Of a stretch of 54,496 nucleotides of DNA, positions 39,182 to 48,833 are shown piece after piece; position 1 is the first letter of the stretch, and every line of letters starts with the position of its first letter. This DNA comes from an uncultured Ignavibacteriota bacterium (GTDB lineage Bacteria; Bacteroidota; Ignavibacteria; UBA10030; UBA8401): assembly GCA_903861125.1 (NCBI GenBank), contig CAIOTF010000014.1, forward strand, positions 1 to 54,496. Direction: 5' to 3'. The notes beneath the pieces were generated by a model, which was given only the letters and a program-made list of their open reading frames with translations, ran no database searches and was not told the origin of the DNA. Both the position numbers and the translations under genes were made by a program.

Positions 39182-40480
39182 ATGGCGACAAAATTTTATA
39201 TCGAAGATCTGTCAAAACACGTCGGCGAACAGGTAACTCTTCAAGGTTGGCTGTATAATCTCCGTTCAAGCGGAAAGATAAAATTCCTTCTTCTTCGCGA
39301 TGGCACAGGAATTTGCCAGGGTGTAGTTGTCAAGTCCGTCGTTGGGGATGAATTATTCAACCGAGCCGGTGAATTGACGCAGGAATCGTCCTTTAGAATG
39401 TCAGGTACGATTCGTGCAGAGCAGCGTGCTCCGGGCGGCTTTGAAATGGATGTAACGAACATAGAAATCATATCCATTGCTAAAGAATATCCGATTACGC
39501 CGAAAGACCACGGTGTGGAATTTCTTGCGGACCGACGTCATTTATGGCTTCGTTCCTCGCGTCAGCATGCCATAATGCGCATACGTCATGAGATTATCCG
39601 TTCGATCAGGGAATTTTTCGACGGAAGGGGATTCACGCTTCTTGATGCGCCGATCTTCACTCCTGCGGCGTGCGAAGGCACATCAACTTTGTTTGAGACG
39701 GAATATTTCGATCTTGGCAAAGCATACTTAACGCAGTCAGGTCAGTTATACGGCGAAGCTGGTGCGATGGCTCTGGGAAAAGTGTACGTTTTTGGACCGA
39801 CATTCCGTGCTGAGAAATCCAAAACGCGCCGTCATCTTACCGAATTCTGGATGGTTGAACCTGAAGTTGCGTTCAACGATCTGAACGACGACATGGACCT
39901 CGCCGAAGAATTTTTGGAACATATTGTCGCCAGCGTACTGAAAAACCGTATGCCGGAACTGGTCGCGCTTGAACGGAATATTAAATTCCTTGAAGTGGTA
40001 AAACGTCCGCTTCCGAGGATCACGTACGATCAGGCTGTTGAGATTCTGCATAAAAAAGGGATTGCGTTCGAATGGGGGAACGATCTCGGTGCGCCGGATG
40101 AAACTGTGATATCGGAACAATTTGACCGTCCGGTAATGGTGCACCGTTATCCCTCTGCAATCAAAGCGTTCTACATGAAGCGCGATCCGGAGAACGAAAA
40201 ACTTGCTCTTGCCGTTGACGTACTTGCGCCGGAAGGGTACGGAGAAATTATCGGTGGAAGCCAGCGTGAAGATGATTATGATGTCCTCCTTGCTCGCTTA
40301 AAGGAACATAACCTTCCGCAGGAGGCATTTGATTGGTACCTTGATCTTCGCCGTTTCGGTTCTGTTCCGCATGCTGGTTTCGGTCTTGGCATTGAACGGA
40401 CTGTTGCGTGGATCTGCGGACTGGAACACGTTCGGGAAACAATTCCATTCCCGCGAATGATCTATCGTTTAACTCCGTAA
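39182..40480 (+). CDS. asnS: Asparagine-tRNA ligase
   Basis: The 432-residue class II synthetase has an N-terminal OB-fold for the anticodon ([26 protein letters not shown]). Class motifs follow: motif 2 [21 protein letters not shown] (about 204-224) and motif 3 [16 protein letters not shown] near 400-415. AsnS rather than AspS is indicated by [24 protein letters not shown] and by the short form without the GAD insert. The presence of AsnS means direct asparaginylation is available. The gene is apparently monocistronic. Confidence 0.95.
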   Translation: MATKFYIEDLSKHVGEQVTLQGWLYNLRSSGKIKFLLLRDGTGICQGVVVKSVVGDELFNRAGELTQESSFRMSGTIRAEQRAPGGFEMDVTNIEIISIAKEYPITPKDHGVEFLADRRHLWLRSSRQHAIMRIRHEIIRSIREFFDGRGFTLLDAPIFTPAACEGTSTLFETEYFDLGKAYLTQSGQLYGEAGAMALGKVYVFGPTFRAEKSKTRRHLTEFWMVEPEVAFNDLNDDMDLAEEFLEHIVASVLKNRMPELVALERNIKFLEVVKRPLPRITYDQAVEILHKKGIAFEWGNDLGAPDETVISEQFDRPVMVHRYPSAIKAFYMKRDPENEKLALAVDVLAPEGYGEIIGGSQREDDYDVLLARLKEHNLPQEAFDWYLDLRRFGSVPHAGFGLGIERTVAWICGLEHVRETIPFPRMIYRLTP

Positions 40481-40592
40481 AATATTTTACGTACTATTTG
40501 AATCGTGATGCGGTGCAGCATACTATCCGGTATTGCAATCGGTTTAGGAATATTTTTAACAACTCTGTTCCGAACATACTCATCCTTTTTAT

Positions 40593-41096
40593 ATGGAAAC
40601 TCCACAACAATATTCCGCAAGAATTTTAGGCAATATTGAAGGACAAGACGCACTGAAGGTGCTTAAGGCTTCTCCAAAAAAAATTAAAAAGATCATCAAG
40701 GGTGTGAAGAAGAAAACACTCTATAAAAGACCGGAATCGGATGCTTGGTCTGCGGCAGAGATCATAGCTCACCTTGCTGAAACGGAACTCGTACTTGGTT
40801 GGCGATACCGTACGACGGCAGAGAAGAACGGTGCGATAATTCAGCCGTTCGATCAGGATGCATGGGCAAAAAATTCGCAATATCGTGAATGCGATGTTAA
40901 CGAAATGCTTGAGTTGTTTTCCGTTCTTCGCGCTGCCAATATGAGATTTATAGCCGGATTACCAACCGCGGCTCTTGAGAATACAGGAATTCATCAGGAA
41001 CGGGGAATGGAATCGATCCGCCACATGATAAACCTGGAAGCCGGACACGATTTAAATCATATTAAACAAATTAAAAGAATATTAAAAAATAGTTGA
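40593..41096 (+). CDS. DinB-like four-helix protein
   Basis: The 167-residue protein matches the DinB/YfiT-like fold. The helix pattern around WSAAEIIAHLAETELVLGWRYRT supplies the first metal histidine, and the C-terminal EAGHDLNHIKQIKRIL supplies HxxxH-like metal ligands. Such proteins often bind a divalent metal and act as thiol- or bacillithiol-dependent transferases, or have no known function. It stands alone. The 88 bases after it hold a 16-bp palindrome at 41103. Confidence 0.82.
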   Translation: METPQQYSARILGNIEGQDALKVLKASPKKIKKIIKGVKKKTLYKRPESDAWSAAEIIAHLAETELVLGWRYRTTAEKNGAIIQPFDQDAWAKNSQYRECDVNEMLELFSVLRAANMRFIAGLPTAALENTGIHQERGMESIRHMINLEAGHDLNHIKQIKRILKNS

Positions 41097-41102
41097 TCGA
41101 TA

Positions 41103-41118
41103 GAGATTATGTAATCTC
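41103..41118 (+). promoter_or_regulatory. 16-bp palindrome upstream of the ABC transporter operon
   Basis: GAGATTA-TG-TAATCTC is a perfect inverted repeat 66 bases before the transporter ATG. It may be a repressor operator. No T-run follows, so it is not a terminator. Confidence 0.35.
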
Positions 41119-41184
41119 CATTATACAATTACCATTTCACAATATTTATCAATTATTCAGCTGCTCAATCACTCAATCACGATT

Positions 41185-42333
41185 ATGCTAAAAGCAGAAC
41201 ATCTTCGAAAACAATTTTCAACCGTACTCGCAGTCGACGATGTTTCACTTGAAGTGAAACGCGGTACGATCTTCGGACTGATCGGTCCGAACGGTGCAGG
41301 GAAAAGCACTACGATCAGAATGCTGCTGAACATCACCAAACCCGATTCCGGAACGATCACCTACGACGGAGAGCCGTTCAGTGATACAATGCGAAATAAG
41401 ATCGGTTATCTTCCCGAAGAACGCGGACTGTACAGAAAGAATGGACTTCTTGATACGATCGTCTATTTTTCCTCGCTGCGAGGAATTCCCGCCGAAGAAG
41501 CAAAGAGAAAAGGGATGGAGTGGCTTGAAAGATTCAACCTTCACACATACGCGAAACGAAAAGTAGAAGAACTCTCCAAAGGGAATCAGCAGAAAGCTCA
41601 ATTCATCACCACCATACTTCACAATCCCGACCTCGTCATTCTGGACGAACCTTTCTCCGGTCTTGATCCGGTGAACCAGATCGTGATGAAAGATATTTTC
41701 ACCGAATTGAAGCAGCAGGGAAAAGCAATTATTTTTTCTACTCACCAAATGGAAACAGCAGAAAAATTGTGCGACGAACTCTGCTTGATCAATCGGGGAA
41801 AGATCGTTTTGGAAGGGACAGTAAAACAGGCCAAACAGCGTTTCGGAATCAATTCCCTTCAACTGGAATATGACGGGGATGGGAAATTCCTGTCAGATCT
41901 ACCATTCGTTAAAAATGCTACTGTTTATGAAAATTATGCCGAACTCTCACTGAACGGCAATGTATCATCGAACGAAATTCTTACGGCAGTATTGCCGAAA
42001 CTTGAGCTGAGGAAGTTTGAGTTTGTTGAACCTTCCTTGAACTCAATCTTCCTTGAAGTTGTAGGACTATCAGTGGAAGAGGTAGAAAAAGAAAAATCGG
42101 ATATTCAGCAGATCCATCCGGTCTCTGTTCCGTCCATAAAAAACCCGCTGGTAAAAAAACAGCAGACGTCGTTAGTGTTCGGACTAATAGCCGCTTTCGT
42201 TGGTGCAATTTTATTTTTCACGGGGAAGGATTCAGGTATGCTTGCCGGAGTAGGCGTCGTAGTGTCGGTCATTTCATATATCCGTCTGCAGAAACTGAGA
42301 CAGCAGATGAAACAGGAGGCAGCCCATGAATAA
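41185..42333 (+). CDS. ABC transporter ATP-binding protein, Nat-type, with C-terminal membrane segment
   Basis: The first 300 residues are a standard ABC ATPase: Walker A GLIGPNGAGKSTT (about 34-46), signature LSKGNQQKAQF (about 130-140), Walker B LVILDEPFSGLDP and the H-loop STHQMETAEKL, then a DUF4162-like domain. The C-terminal 55 residues add two membrane helices (SLVFGLIAAFVGAILFF and AGVGVVVSVISYI) and a charged tail, which is unusual for this family. The partner permease starts 8 bases before the stop. The pair should export a small molecule or ion; in relatives NatAB exports sodium, but specificity is not shown here. Confidence 0.9.
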   Translation: MLKAEHLRKQFSTVLAVDDVSLEVKRGTIFGLIGPNGAGKSTTIRMLLNITKPDSGTITYDGEPFSDTMRNKIGYLPEERGLYRKNGLLDTIVYFSSLRGIPAEEAKRKGMEWLERFNLHTYAKRKVEELSKGNQQKAQFITTILHNPDLVILDEPFSGLDPVNQIVMKDIFTELKQQGKAIIFSTHQMETAEKLCDELCLINRGKIVLEGTVKQAKQRFGINSLQLEYDGDGKFLSDLPFVKNATVYENYAELSLNGNVSSNEILTAVLPKLELRKFEFVEPSLNSIFLEVVGLSVEEVEKEKSDIQQIHPVSVPSIKNPLVKKQQTSLVFGLIAAFVGAILFFTGKDSGMLAGVGVVVSVISYIRLQKLRQQMKQEAAHE

Positions 42334-43576
42334 AATTATGGCTGTGGCACGGTGGGAATTCATCGAAAAAGTTAAAACGAAAGCATTTATCATCGGACTG
42401 TTCATGACACCGTTGATTATGGGTATTTTTACTGTCGTTCCAGCACTGCTTGCTGACAAAGGTGATGAAAAGACAAAAACATTCGGTGTGATCGACGAAA
42501 CGCATTCTTTTACAACCGTGATCAATGCGCAGATGCTTGGAAAATTTAAGCTCGACAATGGAAAGCCGAACTATTCGATCAAAGAAATCAATGATGAAAA
42601 TACCGAAACGGAGCATCTCAAAATATTAGGAACGGCCCAATTGGCTTCGGGTGAGATAGAAGGATATTTTATCATTCCAAAAGATGTTCTTGAAAAAGGG
42701 AAGATAGAATATCGTGCCGAAAATGTTGGGAACGCTCGTGACCAAAATCGCTTCTCCAAAGTGCTGGAGGATATTATCATCGAGCAGCGGTTGAGATCGT
42801 ACGGATACGATGCTCCGAAGATTAGAAAATTAATGACGGAAATTGATATCAAAACATTCAAAGTATCAAAGCATGGCGAAGAAAAAGAATCCGGATTTAT
42901 GGAGACATTCATGACCGGCTATGTTTTTATTATGATGCTGATGTTCCTTGTCCTTTCAACCGGACAAATGCTTATACGCAGTGTTATTGAAGAAAAAGCA
43001 AACCGTATCGTGGAAGTGTTGGTCTCTTCCTGTTCATCGCAGGAACTGATGTCGGGGAAGATTATCGGATTGTCCCTGCTCGGGCTCACTACTGTTGCAT
43101 TCTGGGGATTGATCATGGCGGCTGTGAACTTTGCAACGCCTGTTACATTTGTGACAATCGATAATCTAATATTATTGTTCGCATATTTCATTCTCGGATA
43201 TTTCATGTATGTCGGTATTTTCATTATTGCAGGGTCCACCGTTTCAACGGAGCAGGAAGCACAGCAGATGACCGGATACATTACGATCTTTCTTGTTCTG
43301 CCGATCGCTTTTGCCGTTCCACTGATGTTCAATCCGGATTCAATGCTTGTAAAGATATTATCACAAATTCCGTTGCTGATACCGACAATGATGGCGTTGC
43401 GGCTTTCCGTGCGTGCTCCTGAATGGTGGGAGATCGCACTTTCACTGACAACACTTGTCGTAACGATTTATGGACTGATGTGGGTGGCAGGGAAGGTATT
43501 CCGTATTGGAATTTTAATCACAGGAAAAAAACCGAGCTTAAAAGAGATATACGGTTGGTTAAAGAACGATCAATAG
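42326..43576 (+). CDS. ABC-2 type transporter permease (NatB-like)
   Basis: The 416-residue protein has one N-terminal helix (AFIIGLFMTPLIMGIFTVVPALL), a long extracytoplasmic domain (about 40-190) and then five or six helices (YVFIMMLMFLVLSTGQML, LLGLTTVAFWGLIMAAVNF, LILLFAYFILGYFMYVGIFII, ITIFLVLPIAFAVPLMF and a C-terminal one). The phrase SVIEEKANRIVEVLVSSCSSQELMSGKIIG is the hallmark of NatB/YhaP exporters. It overlaps the ATPase gene by 8 bases. It works as a homodimer or with the upstream ATPase. Confidence 0.92.
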   Translation: MNKIMAVARWEFIEKVKTKAFIIGLFMTPLIMGIFTVVPALLADKGDEKTKTFGVIDETHSFTTVINAQMLGKFKLDNGKPNYSIKEINDENTETEHLKILGTAQLASGEIEGYFIIPKDVLEKGKIEYRAENVGNARDQNRFSKVLEDIIIEQRLRSYGYDAPKIRKLMTEIDIKTFKVSKHGEEKESGFMETFMTGYVFIMMLMFLVLSTGQMLIRSVIEEKANRIVEVLVSSCSSQELMSGKIIGLSLLGLTTVAFWGLIMAAVNFATPVTFVTIDNLILLFAYFILGYFMYVGIFIIAGSTVSTEQEAQQMTGYITIFLVLPIAFAVPLMFNPDSMLVKILSQIPLLIPTMMALRLSVRAPEWWEIALSLTTLVVTIYGLMWVAGKVFRIGILITGKKPSLKEIYGWLKNDQ

Positions 43577-43615
43577 TGCTGATGTTTGACTCACAATTTA
43601 TTTTAAGGGATGGAA

Positions 43616-44116
43616 ATGAAACGATCAATTCTTATTGCAGTAGCTGGTGTACTTTTTTTCATGCTCACTCCTGTTCAGGCACAAGTAGCTGCCTCAAATG
43701 TAAAAGGGGATGCATTCGGTAAAGGAATCCATGGCTTAGGATTCTCCGGCGGCACGGCTTCCGGGGCCGGGATCAGTTATCGGTACCATACCGAAGGGAA
43801 AAGTTCTCTGCAGGCGATTCTGGGTGTCTTTAAACCGAAAAATACGGATACGTTCTATTCGTTCGGCGCCGAATTTCAACATGATCTTACGCGAAGTAAT
43901 TCTGCACGTTTCTTTTTCGGTTCGGCAAGCAGTTACGTTTACAATGGTTCAGGCGGAAATAAATATGCCGCACCGTTCCGGTTTGGCGTAGGTCTTGGCG
44001 GGGAATTTTTACTTCAGGATGCCGTGCATCTGTCATTTCAGGGATTGTTCACATATTTTTCCGACGGTACAATCCTGCCGCTGCCGCAGATAGCGATCCA
44101 TTATTATTTCTATTGA
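43616..44116 (+). CDS. Small secreted outer-membrane-barrel-like protein
   Basis: ATGs at 43610 and 43616 are both possible; AAGGGA lies 5 or 11 bases upstream. A signal peptide (MKRSILIAVAGVLFFMLTPVQAQ) is followed by Gly/aromatic beta strands (GLGFSGGTASGAGISYRYHT, SLQAILGVFKPK, YSFGAEFQHDLT, ARFFFGSASSYVY, FRFGVGLGGEFLL, HLSFQGLFTYFSD) and a terminal aromatic IAIHYYFY, the usual outer-membrane insertion signal. I estimate about eight strands. It is 39 bases after the permease and may belong to that operon. No specific family is recognised. Confidence 0.75.
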   Translation: MKRSILIAVAGVLFFMLTPVQAQVAASNVKGDAFGKGIHGLGFSGGTASGAGISYRYHTEGKSSLQAILGVFKPKNTDTFYSFGAEFQHDLTRSNSARFFFGSASSYVYNGSGGNKYAAPFRFGVGLGGEFLLQDAVHLSFQGLFTYFSDGTILPLPQIAIHYYFY

Positions 44117-44131
44117 TCCGTATACTGTAAT

Positions 44132-44171
44132 AAAAAACCCGTCCTGCGTGTGCAGAGACGGGTTTTTTATT
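44132..44171. terminator. Bidirectional terminator between convergent genes
   Basis: AAAAAACCCGTC (44132-44143) and GACGGGTTTTTT (44157-44168) form a 12-bp stem with A- and T-runs on either side, so it can stop both converging transcripts. Confidence 0.9.
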
Positions 44172-44188
44172 TTAAATATGTGCAAAAC

Positions 44189-45877
44189 TTATTTTACAAA
44201 CATCATCTTCTTTGTTTCGCTATAGGATCCTGATTTCAATGTATAGAAATATGTCCCCGAGGCAAGCCCGTCGGCATTGAAGGTAACTTCATGCGTGCCG
44301 GAGGTTACGATACCGTTCACCAGTGAACCGACTTGCTGACCAAGTGCGTTCGTAATGAAGAGTTCGACCTGTCCTTCTTTCTTTACAGAGAAACGGATCG
44401 TGCTTGTCGGGTTAAACGGATTCGGGAAATTCTGTCCCAGCGAGAATCCGGAAGGAGTGAGTTCTGAAACTTGTTTAACACTCAATACAACAACTTTGCT
44501 TTCTAAAATAATGAGGGATGCATCTTTCGGAAAGCCTGCTCGTGTATTTGTGTTAACAATTATCAGTTCTCTTTTTCCGTCACCATCAAGATCATTGCCA
44601 AAGGTAACGTTTGGTAATTCATAGGTAGAATCATATGGTGCGGAAAACAATGTATCAAGTTTATATCCCATAGAGTCTGTAAATGATTGTCCCTTTATGT
44701 GTCGAAGACGGTAAACCATTCTGGAGGCCCAGTCGCCTATAAAGAAGTCTACTTCGCCATCACCATCAATATCGCCTATTGTTGCACCCTGAAAATTGGC
44801 ATCTAAATCAGAAGTTATCTGTATGGTGCTTGCAGTGGTTAAGGTCGATACGTCGGTAGTGTTTGGAAGATAAAAAACTGCACTTGGCGGGCTGGCTTGA
44901 CCTGCTACGAACATTTCCAACTTTCCATCCTTATTTGCATCATAAAATGAAACACTATGTTGTTCGCCATAATCAAATGCTGCCGCTTGATTTACATCCG
45001 CTTGGAGTACGTACGTATCTTTTCCTGTTGCTTCATATACGGCATAACTTAATAAGTCCCAGGTAAAACCCCAAATCTCTTTCTTGCCATCACCATCAAA
45101 ATCTACAACGTGATTATTATGATAGTAACCACCGTTGAATGTTCCGATAGAATCAATAAATTCCCGTTCAAATGAACTGAAACTTGGACTGATATCACCA
45201 ACTAAATGATAGATCATCAAAGGCCTTGTGCTTGCCGTTCCTGAACCGCCGCCGTATGCACGGCGTGCACTTAATATCAATTCGACGTCTCCGTCTTTGT
45301 CAACATCGTCAGCCACAATGCTTGTAACTGCGTAATAAAATTTATCCGGAAATCCAAGGTTTGATGTTAAAGTAGGTTCAGCAGGAAAATTCCCTAAAGC
45401 ATTATCATACTCGTAAATAAAGATACGGTTTGGATTCGGATCGCCTACGGAGCGTGCATCAGAAGGTAATCCGAATATTATTTCCTGTAGACCGTCTTTG
45501 TCCAAATCTCCAACAGTCAGACATGGCCAAGAACCTTTAACAGTGTTCTGATACGGAATCTGAGCTGACCAAACGAGATCATATTTATTGTTACCGTTTG
45601 CTTCAAAACGGAGTATTCGCGGCATCGATGTGTCGCTTGCTTGTGTCGTTGAAGGATCGACAATCACCAAAAATTCTTTTTTTCCATCTTTGTCAAGATC
45701 GTAGTTAGCATATACTCTCCATGCTGCAACACTATCTGGCCAAACCGCATAATCACTCGGTTTAATAGTAGCAGAGATAGTGAAATTCGTCGAATCATAC
45801 TTCACCTGTGCATTTCCTAACGGAGAAAACGCAAGGATAATCACCATTACAGCAAACATAGTAAAAATTCTTTTCAT
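44189..45877 (-). CDS. Secreted FG-GAP repeat protein with T9SS sorting domain
   Basis: A signal peptide (MKRIFTMFAVMVIILAFSPLGNAQ) precedes a beta-propeller-like array with at least six calcium-binding repeats: DLDKDGKKEF, DLDKDGLQEI, DVDKDGDVEL, DFDGDGKKEI, DANKDGKLEM, DIDGDGEVDF and DLDGDGKREL. The C-terminal 80 residues are a type A sorting domain: LGQNFPNPFNPTSTIRF, then NALGQQVGSLV, ASGTYFYTLKSG. It is exported through T9SS to the surface. It is divergent from the TonB receptor operon, with 265 bases between, which hold an inverted repeat and a promoter. It shares no operon partner. Confidence 0.88.
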   Translation of the reverse strand: MKRIFTMFAVMVIILAFSPLGNAQVKYDSTNFTISATIKPSDYAVWPDSVAAWRVYANYDLDKDGKKEFLVIVDPSTTQASDTSMPRILRFEANGNNKYDLVWSAQIPYQNTVKGSWPCLTVGDLDKDGLQEIIFGLPSDARSVGDPNPNRIFIYEYDNALGNFPAEPTLTSNLGFPDKFYYAVTSIVADDVDKDGDVELILSARRAYGGGSGTASTRPLMIYHLVGDISPSFSSFEREFIDSIGTFNGGYYHNNHVVDFDGDGKKEIWGFTWDLLSYAVYEATGKDTYVLQADVNQAAAFDYGEQHSVSFYDANKDGKLEMFVAGQASPPSAVFYLPNTTDVSTLTTASTIQITSDLDANFQGATIGDIDGDGEVDFFIGDWASRMVYRLRHIKGQSFTDSMGYKLDTLFSAPYDSTYELPNVTFGNDLDGDGKRELIIVNTNTRAGFPKDASLIILESKVVVLSVKQVSELTPSGFSLGQNFPNPFNPTSTIRFSVKKEGQVELFITNALGQQVGSLVNGIVTSGTHEVTFNADGLASGTYFYTLKSGSYSETKKMMFVK

Positions 45878-45990
45878 CGATGAACCTCCAATTTATTGAT
45901 AGTAGAATTGTTTAGAACCGACACTGGTTTTAAGTACACAAAAAACAGAGATAGAATCAAGTGAAAAACTCGAAAAATCATTAAAATCAA

Positions 45991-46012
45991 TTTATGCGTT
46001 GAATTGCATAAA
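45991..46012. promoter_or_regulatory. Inverted repeat in the divergent promoter region
   Basis: TTTATGC (45991-45997) and GCATAAA (46006-46012) are a perfect 7-bp inverted repeat with 8 bases between, followed by another ATATGCA. It lies about 35 bases upstream of the receptor promoter and may be an activator or repressor site for either divergent gene. Confidence 0.35.
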
Positions 46013-46045
46013 TATGCAAAAAGATGAGTAGTTTTATCTTTCATC

Positions 46046-46074
46046 TTGACATTCGCACCTTCTCTCTTTATTTT
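46046..46074 (+). promoter_or_regulatory. Sigma70-like promoter of the TonB receptor operon
   Basis: TTGACA (46046-46051), a 17-base spacer and TATTTT (46069-46074) precede the receptor ATG by 68 bases. Spacing is ideal for a housekeeping promoter. Bacteroidota often use a different consensus, so this remains a candidate. Confidence 0.5.
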
Positions 46075-46142
46075 CTCAAAGCAAAACCAATGGTCAAATA
46101 AACTAAATTGTCTTTGGAGCACAGCATTATGCAAGGTAGAGT

Positions 46143-48809
46143 ATGAATGTTGTTACATCCCGCGTTCTGTTTCTTCTTCTCGTCTGTCAACTAATTTCTT
46201 CTTTGCTTTTCGCCGGTTCAACCGGCAAGATCTCCGGAAGGATCACCGATGAAAAAACGGGAGAACCTGTTGTCGGTGCCACTATCCTTATCGTAACGAC
46301 ATCTGCAGGAGCCGCTTGCGATATTGACGGTAATTTTGTGATTATCAATCTCACCCCCGGATCATATTCTGTAGCAATTTCTGCAATAGGGTATCGGAAA
46401 AAAATTGTCCGCAATGTTCAGGTCAATGTAGATTTTACAACGCGGGTCGATGAGAAACTTTCCTCCGAGATGGTTGACCTTGATGCTGTAATAGTGGTTG
46501 CAGAAAAGCCGCTCGTGCGCCGTGATCTCACGTCGTCCCAAACCAGTGTTGATGCAAGTCAGATACGAACCTTGCCGGTAGAAAGCGTTGCCGGAATTCT
46601 TTCTACGCAAGCAGGCGTAGTTATGGGATCCGATGGTGCACTTCATTTTCGCGGCGGAAGAACCGAAGAAGTTTCGTATACAATCAACGGAGTTTCTGTA
46701 AATAATCCGTTCACAAATTCCAACAGTTTAACTATTGCAACGAATGCAATCCAGGAACTTTCAGTTGTGCAGGGAACATTCAATGCAGAATATGGAAACG
46801 CACTGAGCGGTGTTGTTGAAACAGGATTGAAAGAAGGGGGCGAAAAGTACTCCGGTCAGATTTCAGTCTATTCCGGTGACCGGTACAGTTCTCACTCGAA
46901 CATTTTCATGAATATAGGAAAGTTCGATATCCTCAGCCATTATGTTGTTGAAGGCACATTAGGTGGTCCTATTCCATTAACGGACGGAGTCGGGTCATTC
47001 TTTTCGTCAGCGCGTTTTAATGACGAAAACGGCTGGCTGTTCGGGAAGCGGGAGCATTTGCCATCCGATAGACCGGATTTCACATCGGATCGTTGGAAAA
47101 TTCCGATGAACGGCGATGGTCAAATTGTTCCGATGAATTCGAGTACCTCGTGGACAGTAACGAACAGATTTGCTATGAAACTGGGGGGCACGGGCAAGCT
47201 CGGATACGATGTTGTATTTAATGAGGCCCGTTATCAAAATTATAGCCATGTTTTCAAGTATAATCCGGAGGGAAGATATAATAATTTTGAGAACGACGTT
47301 CTCCATTCGGCTGAATTTTCCGATGTGTATGGCGGTGAAACAACGCTTAGAGTGAAAGCCGCATATAGCAGAAATATCTATCAGCAGTACCGGTTCAGAG
47401 ATCTCGGATTCTTGAGCTACGAACCGACCGAAAATCTGAACCGTCCGATCAGTACAACATTTTACTTTGGCGGATCAGGTAATGACCGTTTCGACCAGAA
47501 AGCTGAAACATATTCAGCGAAAATAGATCTTTCATCAGTTCTATCTGTGCGTAACGAAATGAAAATGGGAGCAGAGGCGCGCTTCCCACAGATGTTCCAG
47601 CACAGTTTCACAGTGCTTCGCGATACGGCAAATTTTAAGGTTCCGACAATTCCGTCGCCGGCCGACTATAAGAATGATTCGTATGCGCGTTTTCCTTACC
47701 AATATTCCGGATATGTGCAGGATAAACTGGAATTTGAAAGTATAGTCCTGAATCTGGGATTGAGATTTGATTATTTCCGAGCGAACGCAAAATATATCAA
47801 GGATATTTTTTATCCTGAAGGGGAGAAGATCACCGCTTCCTCAAAGTCCATGATCAGTCCGCGCCTTGGCGTTTCATACCCAATCACCGATCGAGGCATC
47901 ATCCATTTTTCATACGGTCATTTCTACCAGATGCCTCAGTTGCGGCGATTATTTGCAAATCCTGATTTTAAATTCAATGTGAATACCAGTGCCACCACAT
48001 TCGGCAATGCTAACCTTAATCCGGAACAAACGATCACGTACGAAGTAGGGTTGCAGCAGCAGGTAACCGACAACATTGCATTTAACGTAACGGGTTTCTT
48101 TAAGGATGTCAGGGATCTGTTTGCCGTTCAAACAATTCGCATATCAGGCTCTAATACATTCAGCATGTACGTGAATAAGGATTATGCGAATATTAAAGGC
48201 TTCACCTTTGCATTGATCAAACGCAAATCGTCGTCCGATATGTTTTCTGCCTCCATCGATTATACGTTGCAGATCGCCGAAGGGAATGATGTAAGTGCTG
48301 ATGCATTCTTTCTTGACCAGCAGTCGGGACGCGAGAGTGAAAAAGTGGTTGTGCCGCTGGACTGGGATCAGGAACAGACACTCAACGGAACTTTTACCCT
48401 TAGCGATCAGAACAACTGGAACATCGGCGTCATAGCAAAATTAGGGACAGGCCTACCCTATACACCGTATGTCAGCGACAACCAGGTTACGTTGGAACGG
48501 AATATCGGCCGCAAGCCGATGCAGATTTCGGTTGATCTTTTTGCCGATAAGATATTTAATTTTGACGGATATGAATTCGGAATTTTTGTTAAGATCTATA
48601 ATCTTTTTGACCGGTTAAATGAAGTAAATGTTTTTGACGACACCGGAAGATCTACATACACGTTGGCCGGAAAACGAGGAGAGGGTGCAGTGGTAGACCG
48701 TAATGTTGGTTTGATTAACGGTGTGCATTCGATGGCTGATTATTACAATGATCCCACATCATATTCGCCGCCGCGGGAAATACGTTTCGGCGTTTCATTG
48801 AATTTCTAA
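46143..48809 (+). CDS. TonB-dependent receptor with CarboxypepD_reg domain
   Basis: The 888-residue outer-membrane protein has a signal peptide (to about residue 24) and a carboxypeptidase-like regulatory domain (STGKISGRITDEKTGEPVVGA, about 26-105). The plug follows, with LPVESVAGILSTQAGVV, HFRGGRTEEVSYTINGVSVNN and TFNAEYGNALSGVVE. The 22-strand-type barrel runs from about 240 to the aromatic C-terminus FGVSLNF. It should import a large ligand, such as an oligosaccharide, using TonB energy; the substrate is not evident. It starts a tight operon with the genes at 48834 and 52472. An AAGGTAGAG stretch ends just before the ATG. Confidence 0.93.
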   Translation: MNVVTSRVLFLLLVCQLISSLLFAGSTGKISGRITDEKTGEPVVGATILIVTTSAGAACDIDGNFVIINLTPGSYSVAISAIGYRKKIVRNVQVNVDFTTRVDEKLSSEMVDLDAVIVVAEKPLVRRDLTSSQTSVDASQIRTLPVESVAGILSTQAGVVMGSDGALHFRGGRTEEVSYTINGVSVNNPFTNSNSLTIATNAIQELSVVQGTFNAEYGNALSGVVETGLKEGGEKYSGQISVYSGDRYSSHSNIFMNIGKFDILSHYVVEGTLGGPIPLTDGVGSFFSSARFNDENGWLFGKREHLPSDRPDFTSDRWKIPMNGDGQIVPMNSSTSWTVTNRFAMKLGGTGKLGYDVVFNEARYQNYSHVFKYNPEGRYNNFENDVLHSAEFSDVYGGETTLRVKAAYSRNIYQQYRFRDLGFLSYEPTENLNRPISTTFYFGGSGNDRFDQKAETYSAKIDLSSVLSVRNEMKMGAEARFPQMFQHSFTVLRDTANFKVPTIPSPADYKNDSYARFPYQYSGYVQDKLEFESIVLNLGLRFDYFRANAKYIKDIFYPEGEKITASSKSMISPRLGVSYPITDRGIIHFSYGHFYQMPQLRRLFANPDFKFNVNTSATTFGNANLNPEQTITYEVGLQQQVTDNIAFNVTGFFKDVRDLFAVQTIRISGSNTFSMYVNKDYANIKGFTFALIKRKSSSDMFSASIDYTLQIAEGNDVSADAFFLDQQSGRESEKVVVPLDWDQEQTLNGTFTLSDQNNWNIGVIAKLGTGLPYTPYVSDNQVTLERNIGRKPMQISVDLFADKIFNFDGYEFGIFVKIYNLFDRLNEVNVFDDTGRSTYTLAGKRGEGAVVDRNVGLINGVHSMADYYNDPTSYSPPREIRFGVSLNF

Positions 48810-48833
48810 ATCTGAACGTGTCAAAATTCTAAC

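Noticed and set aside
41150-41184. Short direct repeats (CAATCACTCAATCAC) as a repeat array
   Set aside because: Only two adjacent partial units occur in AT-rich leader DNA, which fits chance.
45878-46142. A cobalamin or other riboswitch before the TonB receptor
   Set aside because: No B12-box-like sequence or multi-helix fold is visible in the short leader after the promoter; only the inverted repeat stands out.
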